Source of the DNA: Patescibacteria group bacterium UBA6164
Lineage (GTDB): Bacteria > Patescibacteriota > Gracilibacteria > BD1-5 > UBA6164
Reading direction: 5' to 3'
Assembly (NCBI GenBank): GCA_002422305.1
Contig: DIUG01000047.1
Location: 1-12,985, forward strand
DNA: 12,985 bases
Shown here piece by piece: positions 7,453 through 12,985 of the stretch. The notes below the pieces were generated by a model that searched no databases, was not told where the DNA came from, and worked only from the letters and a program-made list of their open reading frames with translations. Position 1 is the stretch's first letter, and each line of letters begins with the position of its first letter. Both the position numbers and the translations under genes were made by a program.

Positions 7453-8538
7453 ATGAAAATTTGATTAGATTTAAGATTTATCGGAGAAAATATATATTCT
7501 ACTTTCATTCTAGAATTATTAAAAGATCTTATAGAAAAAGATGAAGAAAATGTTTATTTAATATACTTAAATAAACCTATAGATTGATTTTTTTTTCCAA
7601 ATGTTATTTTTAGAAATATATGAATAAAAAATGGTAGTCTAAAAGAACAAACTAAATATTTAAGAATACTTAATAGTGATAAAAATAATTTAATGATTTT
7701 TTTTAATCATTTTAAACCTATTTTATATGTATGAAACTATTTTATACTATTATCATCACTAAAAGATATTTATTATAGTAATTTTAGTAATTATTTTGAT
7801 AAATATTTTTTCTTATACTTACTGGAAAAAAATCTAAAAAAATCTAAAAAAATAATTTGTTTTGATAAAAATACAATTGATGAATTAATTGAAAAATTTA
7901 ATATTGAAGAAAAAAAAATAAATATTATACAATGATTTTTCCCAAATATTAATAATGATGAAATTGTAGAAGATTTTAAAATAAATATAAAAACAAAATA
8001 TGGTATTAAAAATGATTTTTTTATTTATTCTGGTTGAGAATGAGTAGAAAAAAATTATGAAAAATTAATGTATGTTTTTAAAAGATTAAAAACTGATGGT
8101 CATAATATTGATTTAATTTTTTTATGAGAGAATATTTCTAGAAATATTCCTCTTAGAAATATTGTTATAAAATTAGAATTACAAAATAATATACATTTTA
8201 TATGAATTTTAAAACAAAATGAAAAAACTTTATTTTATAAAGAAGCTTTTTGAGTTTTATTTCCTAGTTTATATGAACCTTTTCCTTTTAGGTTAAGTGA
8301 AGCTATTAATTTTAATTCACCTATAATATCTAGTGATTTAAAAAATATTAAAAATATTTTTTGAGATTCAATAAAATATTTTTCTGCAATATCTGTAAAT
8401 AATATGTATGAAAAAATAAAAAATTATATAAATACGAAAGATATAAAAAAGTTTGATTTTAAACAAAATTATGAAAAGATAAAAATAAAATACTCAAAAC
8501 AAAATACAGTAAATGAATTATTAGAAATAATTAAATAA
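7453..8538 (+). CDS. GT-B glycosyltransferase, group 1 (GT4-like)
   Basis: 361 residues with eleven in-frame TGA codons read as Gly. The N-terminus MKIGLDLRFIGEN is the usual opening of group 1 transferases. The C-terminal nucleotide-sugar domain shows YSGGEGVEKN (192-201, family form GGxxxxKN), then IHFIGIL, and the E-x7-E motif with Glu275 and Glu283 in FPSLYEPFPFRLSEA. It transfers a sugar from an activated donor, probably to a surface polysaccharide or lipid; the acceptor is unknown. The donor-side Gly-rich loop near the N-terminus is weak. ATG 7445 is out of frame and stops after seven codons, so 7453 is the start. hrcA follows 92 bp later on the same strand, and the stop codon lies in a 24-bp tandem repeat. 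Confidence 0.92.
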
Positions 8539-8592
8539 AAATAATATTTCTTAATTACATAAAAATAATATTTCTTAATTACATAAAAATAA
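8535..8592 (+). repeat. 24-bp tandem repeat, about 2.4 copies
   Basis: Two perfect 24-bp units (8537-8560 and 8561-8584) with partial copies on both sides. The array begins inside the glycosyltransferase stop codon and fills much of the 92-bp gap before hrcA. It looks like a slippage-type duplication; each unit carries AATAATATT, so it could also duplicate promoter-like sequence. Confidence 0.9.
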
Positions 8593-8630
8593 ATAAAATA
8601 AAAGAATGTATATGAAATAACTATAAAAAT

Positions 8631-9329
8631 ATGAGTACTTTAACAAAAAGAAATATAGAAATATTAAAAATAATAGTAGAAGAATACTTAGAAACTTGAG
8701 AAGTTTTAGGTAGTAAATTATTATTACAAAAATATAACTTGTGAGTAAGTCCTGCAACTGTTAGATTAGATATGGCAAAACTTGAAGCTTTAGAATTAGT
8801 ATATCAACCCTATAACTCTGCTTGAAGATTACCTACATCTAAATGATTAAGAGCATTTGTTAATTATTTGATGCAATCTAGTCCTGATTTTTTTCTATAT
8901 AAAACAAATTCTCAAATATGAGAAGAAAAAATTGAAGAATTATCGGATTATATTCATAAAATTACATTCGAATTAGCAAAAAATACTTCTGAAATATCTT
9001 TTTTTATTTTACCAGAAAAAAATATACTTAAATATTCTGGAACTTGAATATTTTTAGAAGAAAATCATAAAAGATTGTGAGATTCTATTTTCTCTATAAT
9101 AAAAATGCTTGAAGATAAATTTAGTTTTATAAAATTTATAAAATCATTTCCTATAAATTCTGGAATAAATTTATTTATATGAGAAGAAAATATACTTCCT
9201 TTTTTAAAAGATTATACAATAATATTAAAACAAGTTAATATTAATTGAAATATATGATATATTTGAATTATATGAAGCTTGAAAATGAATTATAGTTTTA
9301 ATATAAGTGCTGTAAGATGAATAATATAA
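8631..9329 (+). CDS. hrcA: Heat-inducible transcription repressor HrcA, short form
   Basis: 232 residues. The N-terminal winged helix matches HrcA closely: YLETGEVLGSK (19-29), GVSPATVRLDMAKLE (38-52), then SAGRLPTSKGLRAFV (63-77). Four TGA codons fall on Gly23, 38, 65 and 72, conserved in the family, which is the best proof here of UGA = Gly. The C-terminus keeps the HrcA signature as IGYIGIIGSLKMNYSF (family form IGVIGPxRMxY). HrcA proteins are usually about 330-350 residues, so roughly 100 residues of the central domain are missing. HrcA represses chaperone genes by binding CIRCE operators; no CIRCE element or chaperone gene is in the window. The last six codons lie in the downstream palindrome. 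ATG 8631 starts the family-like sequence; two earlier ATGs stop at once. Confidence 0.95.
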
Positions 9330-9370
9330 AAAGCTTAGCAATGCTAAGCTCTTTATATTATTCATCTTAC
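9312..9370. terminator. Long palindromic bidirectional terminator between hrcA and trxA
   Basis: A 59-bp inverted repeat: 27 base pairs, one A-C mismatch (9331/9351) and a 3-nt loop (9340-9342). The core is AGCTTAGC/GCTAAGCT, the outer arms are AT-rich and supply the U-tracts in both directions. The left arm covers the last hrcA codons and the stop; the right arm ends on the first base of the trxA stop. It serves the two convergent genes. Confidence 0.9.
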
Positions 9371-9681
9371 TATAAATATTTACTACAAACTTCTGTTAAT
9401 TTATCTATTTGTTGAACTCAAACCATAGTTTCTACAGCTTGACCATCTTTAAATACAATTAATGTAGGAATAGACATAACTCTAAATTGTCCAGCAATTT
9501 CTGGATTTTCATCAACATTCACCTTAGCAACAACCATTTTACCATCCATTTTTTTAGAAAAATCTTCTAAAATAGGTAGCATCATTTGACATGGACCACA
9601 CCATTCAGCCCAAAAATCCACTATAGTAACTCAAGTATTAATAGTTTCTTCAAAGTTTTCTTTATTTAATGCAATTGACAT
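9370..9681 (-). CDS. trxA: Thioredoxin
   Basis: 103 residues, usual for a cytoplasmic thioredoxin and without a signal peptide. The active site WCGPC is at 27-31 in the classic context DFWAEWCGPC, and the cis-proline is Pro72 in MSIPTLIVFKDG. It reduces protein disulfides using electrons from thioredoxin reductase, which is not encoded here. Two glycines (Gly17 and the one after ETMV) are TGA codons; the others are GGN. The ATG at 9681 adds the normal first strand (SIALNKENFEETI) that a start at the next Met would lose. It is convergent with hrcA, sharing the 59-bp terminator, and lies 66 bp downstream of the UPF0489 gene on the same strand. Confidence 0.97.
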
Positions 9682-9747
9682 ATTTTTTTAATTATAAAAT
9701 AAACTGTTAAACAATTATATAAAAAAAGTTTAAAAAAGCAAAAATAT

Positions 9748-10503
9748 CTAAATTTTATTTGTTAAAAAACCTCAAAAGATATCTTTAAAAACCTTAATTG
9801 CAAGTTCTTGATTTATAAAAAATGGTGAAGTAGAAACCGTAATAACTGAAGAATTTCTTAGAATATCTAAAATAACTTTTTTCTTTAATTCATAATCTAT
9901 ATAATCTAAATCTGGTTGAAAAAAATCTAAATCTAAATTAAAAATTATATTTCAATTTTTAATATATTTTTTATCAATTCATCCATTTCTAATATAATCT
10001 AATAAATTAGATTCATTTCTTATTTGAATAATTTCTGAAATTATTCATTCTTTTTTAGCTGGAATAATATAATCTCAAACATTTAATACATAATTTGTAA
10101 AATCAAAAACTTTATTTAAATCATAACTATCCGGCTTATTTAAGTATTTATTATTATCTCTAGTATCAGAATGTTCATCTATATGGATTAATATATTTTC
10201 ATCTCATATTACTCATTGACTTCTAGATAAATACCAAAAATAAAATGCATGATTATGATTATCAAAAAGATAAATATCTTTATTTTTACAAATTAATTTA
10301 TAAAAATTTTTTAATCAATAATTACTAGAAAGATTACCATTAAAATCATAATCTTCAAATACGATTTCATTTCATAATTTTATTTGTTCTAAATCATCTA
10401 TCTCTATAAGATTTGTAACATAAAGTTGTTTATTATTTCTTTTTTCATATGAAAAAGCATTATTTCAAACAGATTTATTTATATAAAATGGTTTTTTATA
10501 CAT
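9748..10503 (-). CDS. UPF0489 family protein (arginase-like fold, function unknown)
   Basis: 251 residues with the family's metal-site-like motifs: LFDNHNHAFYFW (Asp81, His83, His85), LIHIDEHSDTRD (Asp109, His111, Asp113) and FNLDLDFFQPD (Asp191, Asp193). These resemble the aspartate/histidine motifs of arginase-like metallohydrolases, so a metal-dependent hydrolase is plausible but not shown. The N-terminus (KKPFYINKSVGNNAFSYEKRN) has no signal peptide. Its ATG overlaps the end of the upstream gene by 8 bp, so the two are translationally linked and likely act together. It ends 66 bp before trxA. Confidence 0.82.
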
Positions 10504-11233
10504 ATATTAAATTTATAAAATAATAAATCATTTCTCTATATTTTTCAAATACTTTTATATTTTCACCTTGTAAATTCAATAATCTATTTTGTGTTAATTT
10601 AAATTCTGAAACCAAATCATCACTTATATTTGTTCAAATTATTTTTTCTAATTTTTTTATTTCCTCTTTATTTCAAGATATATTTTTAAATAAACAATAA
10701 TTTAAATAAATCAAATAATATAAATTATTTCTTATAATTTTATTTTCTTCTAAATATTTATCTACATAATTTTTATCAACTTTTTTAAAAAAAATTTCTA
10801 ATGCTTTTTCACTAAAATAATCAAAATCATTTTTTAAAATAGAAATTGTTAATATTTTATATTTTTTTATATTTAATTCATCTGAAATTAAATCAAATAT
10901 ATACTCATCTAATCAAGAAGTATTAAAAATACTAAAAAAATCATTTAAAAATTCATTACCTATATTTCAATCACAAAAAATATCTATTTGAAAACTAGGT
11001 AATGAATAATTATCTACATTATTAAACTTTATTATTCTAATATATCAAGTTTTAAACTCTAAATTAGTTATTTCAAATAATTCTTCTTTTTTACTTTTTA
11101 TCATAATAAAGATTTCATTGTAAATCATTGTTTTTCTTATTTCTTCTATTATTGAATTACATTTTGAACTATCATATTTTGAATTTTCTAAAAATGGTAA
11201 ATTTAATTTATAAACAGTTATAATATTTTTCAT
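10496..11233 (-). CDS. Hypothetical protein, 245 residues, paired with UPF0489 gene
   Basis: I do not recognise this protein. It is 245 residues from ATG 11233 to TAA 10496, rich in Lys, Ile, Asn and Phe, with no signal peptide or clear membrane segment. The first half looks mixed alpha/beta, with EIRKTMIYNEIFIMIKSKKEELFEI split by turns; the second half (about 130-245) is mostly helical and Leu/Lys-rich. No catalytic motif stands out. Its last codons overlap the start of the UPF0489 gene by 8 bp, so the pair is co-translated. A terminator hairpin ends 16 bp upstream of its ATG, so transcription comes either from read-through of the flotillin gene or from a promoter inside that gene's 3' end. 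Confidence 0.75.
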
Positions 11234-11249
11234 TATTTGTATTTAATTA

Positions 11250-11275
11250 AAAAGAACGAATAAAATCGTCCTTTT
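11250..11275 (-). terminator. Intrinsic terminator of the flotillin-like gene
   Basis: On the minus strand AAAAGGACGA (11266-11275) pairs with TCGTTCTTTT (11250-11259), 10 bp including one G-U, with a 6-nt loop and a T-run after it. The G-U pair would be a C-A mismatch on plus, so it acts for the minus transcript. It lies 22 bp past the flotillin stop and 16 bp before the next ATG. Confidence 0.8.
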
Positions 11276-11297
11276 AGTAAAATTTTTATTTTAGTTT

Positions 11298-12836
11298 TTA
11301 TTCTAAAATCAATTTATCTGAAATTTTATTTCAAGTTTCATTTACTTTTTTTTCTGAAATAACTTTATTTCAAGTTTCATTTACTTTTTTTTCTGGAGAT
11401 ATTTTAGTCAAAAATTCATTTACTTTTTTTTCTCAAATAATATTTTTTGCTGATTCTATCATAGCTCATATATTTGATCATCATCTAGAACTAAATAAAT
11501 CCATAAAATTTTTAACTCATTCTCATCAATTTTCTCAAGTAGATATAACTTTTATATCAGCCTTAGATAAAGCTTTTGCTTTTTCTAAATCAACAATTTC
11601 TGATAATTTTACTTCAAGTTCTTTTTTCATAAAATCAATTGAAGTAGGAGTAAACATATTTAAAGCTTCTGCCATTTGTTTTTTATTTTTAGCATGAGCA
11701 GTTCAAATATAATCTATTTCTTTTGCTTTTGCTAATCAAATAGATTCTAATTTATTACTTTCTGCTTCTGCTTCAAGTTCTACTCTTGCTTTATCAGCTA
11801 GAGCTCTTAATTCAACTTTTATTCTATCTGCTTGTGCTTCCAATTCTATTTTTTCTTTTCAAGCCTCAGTATCAATTATTGTTTTTTGTTTTTGTTCATT
11901 TGCTTTTATTAACTCTATATTTTTAGATATTTCTGCATTTTTTTCTAATTCTAATTGTTTGATAGATAATTCTTTTATTTTAGTTTCTTTTTGTGTTTCA
12001 TATAATTTTTGTCTTGCTTCTTCTTTTTGTACAGCTAAAACTCTTTCTTTTTCTATTTCTTGATTTTGAGTTAATTTATCATTCTCTATCTTTTTTAAAT
12101 TCGCTTCTCTTTCAGCATCTGAAGAAATAATATCTGCAATTGATTTTGCTTTTGATGCTGATGATCTTGCTTCTGATCTAGCATTTTCTTCTGCTATTTC
12201 TGCATCTCTTTGATTTAATGCTACTTCTTGTCTAGATTCTGCTTCTATTAAAGATTTTTTCTTCATCATTATATTTGTAACTACTTCAGAATCTTCACTA
12301 TCTTTTATATCCATAAATTCAACATTTTTCAAATCTATTCACCAAGATTTAACTGCATCCCAAATTTCTTCATAAAATTGCTTTTTTATTTCTGTTCTTG
12401 ATTCCATTATTTCAACTATATCCTTTGATGCAAGTATTTTTCTTACAACTCATTTTAAAGTTTCATTTAATTGATCTCTCAATTCTTCTATCGAATAAAC
12501 TTTTTGTGCTGCTAATTCTGGATTTTTTATTTCAAAAAATGCTGTAATATCTACTTGAAATGGAACCTTTCATATATCATAAGCTTTATAATCAGTCAAT
12601 TGTAATGCAAATATACTAAGTGGTAATTTTTGAACTGCTACTCAAACAATAGGCACCCAAGAAGGCCAAGCTAAATAAACATTTCATCATTCCGAATCTT
12701 TTCAATAAGAAATAGATTTTTTTCATTTTTGAACTACATGTGCTTCATTTGTAGGAACAACTTTTCTAAGCTGAGTAATAATATAAAATATAAAAAAAGC
12801 TCCGATAATTCAAATAACATAACTAAAACTAAACAT
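11298..12836 (-). CDS. Flotillin-like SPFH/band-7 membrane scaffold protein
   Basis: 512 residues. One N-terminal membrane segment (about 4-21, SYVIGIIGAFFIFYIITQ) is followed by an SPFH domain (about 25-195), with VVPTNEAHVVQKGKKS, the segment FQVDITAFFEIKNPELAAQ, and LRDQLNETLKGVVRKILASK. Residues about 190-400 are a long Glu/Ala/Lys-rich coiled coil with AEAESNKLESIGLAKAKEID, typical of flotillins. Flotillins oligomerise at the membrane and organise lipid domains and signalling or secretion complexes. The tail departs from the family: three 13-residue repeats beginning EKKVNE end the protein. In the window it is monocistronic, with a clear terminator. No NfeD-type partner gene is visible downstream; the gene upstream is outside the window. 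ATG 12836 lies right before the membrane segment. Confidence 0.92.
11325..11434 (-). repeat. Three 39-bp in-frame repeats in the flotillin-like tail
   Basis: Two 32-bp blocks (11325-11356 and 11364-11395) are identical at a 39-bp period, encoding EKKVNETGNK twice. A third, diverged unit upstream in the gene (to about 11434) encodes EKKVNEFLTKISP. The identity at DNA level of the last two suggests a recent duplication. Confidence 0.9.
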
Positions 12837-12880
12837 AAATAAATAGTAAAATAATAAAATAATAGTTCTTTTCCATTAAC

Positions 12881-12909
12881 AAATTTAAGTATATTATATA
12901 CTTAAATTT
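12881..12909. promoter_or_regulatory. Perfect 13-bp inverted repeat: terminator or operator
   Basis: AAATTTAAGTATA and its complement flank a TTA centre. It lies 45 bp upstream of the flotillin-like start. T-runs are better on the plus side. If a minus-strand gene enters from the right, this is its terminator; if a plus-strand gene starts at 12970, it is a symmetric operator between divergent promoters. Confidence 0.5.
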
Positions 12910-12985
12910 TTGTCAAAAATTATAGGCTTTTTCTTAATAACAGGAAAATAATCAAAAAAAATTGGTAGTATGTCAAAACATTTTG
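12894..12985 (-). CDS. Possible 3' end of a minus-strand gene (partial, uncertain)
   Basis: A frame open from the window edge ends at TAA in the centre of the inverted repeat. It would encode a C-terminus such as FDYFPVIKKKPIIFDKNLSI. The placement of the stop in a hairpin is like that of hrcA. Two rivals cannot be excluded: another minus frame ending at 12920 with a hydrophobic tail, and a plus-strand ATG at 12970 reading MSKHF. The fragment is too short to identify. Confidence 0.25.
   Translation of the reverse strand, partial: KCFDILPIFFDYFPVIKKKPIIFDKNLSI

Noticed and set aside
8575..8757. 60-codon minus-strand open frame.
   Set aside because: It lies antisense to hrcA and its Leu/Ile/Tyr/Phe-only translation is the shadow of AT-rich coding sequence.
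9332..9350. TTAGC-GCTAA in the hrcA terminator recalls CIRCE operator halves.
   Set aside because: CIRCE needs TTAGCACTC and GAGTGCTAA separated by nine bases; here the halves are only five matching bases around a 3-nt loop.

Overview
The window is about 13 kb of very AT-rich bacterial DNA in which UGA is read as glycine (translation table 25). In-frame TGA codons fall on invariant family glycines, for example in HrcA (residues 23, 38, 65, 72), the methyltransferase SAM loop, the thioredoxin and the glycosyltransferase. All twelve complete frames end in TAA or TAG. I met no in-frame CGN arginine codon, and no Shine-Dalgarno box precedes any start. Together these point to a Patescibacteria/CPR lineage of the Absconditabacteria (SR1) or Gracilibacteria (BD1-5/GN02) type. 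The sequence alone does not let me choose between them.

Layout. 23-598 (-): SAM-dependent methyltransferase ending early at a likely frameshift. 736-2496 (-): 586-residue exported-looking protein with a C-terminal muramidase-like domain. 2622-4736 (-): RNase R. It diverges from a tRNA-Leu(CAA) gene (4928-5012, +), and the two promoters appear to share one palindromic -35 box. 5163-5636 and 5687-6097 (-): single-domain response regulator and single-domain cyclic-nucleotide-binding protein. 6423-6971 (-): GNAT acetyltransferase. 6972-7452: gene-free divergent region with a GC-rich island that looks like a structured RNA, plus one of two copies of a 29-bp dispersed repeat. 7453-8538 (+): GT-B glycosyltransferase; 8631-9329 (+): short HrcA. 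These two converge on trxA (9370-9681, -) through a long palindromic terminator. 9748-10503 and 10496-11233 (-): UPF0489 protein and an unrecognised upstream partner, overlapping by 8 bp. 11298-12836 (-): flotillin-like SPFH protein with a tandem-repeat tail. The last 150 bases hold a perfect 13-bp inverted repeat and an unresolved gene edge.

Most of the genes are housekeeping or signalling: RNA turnover, heat-shock repression, redox, membrane scaffold. The muramidase-like protein and the glycosyltransferase act on cell surfaces. I see no CRISPR array, transposase, toxin-antitoxin pair or defence operon. The most novel-looking material is non-coding: the 7011-7116 island, the 29-bp repeat that seems to start two transcripts, the shared-box divergent promoter, and hairpins placed directly against start codons.
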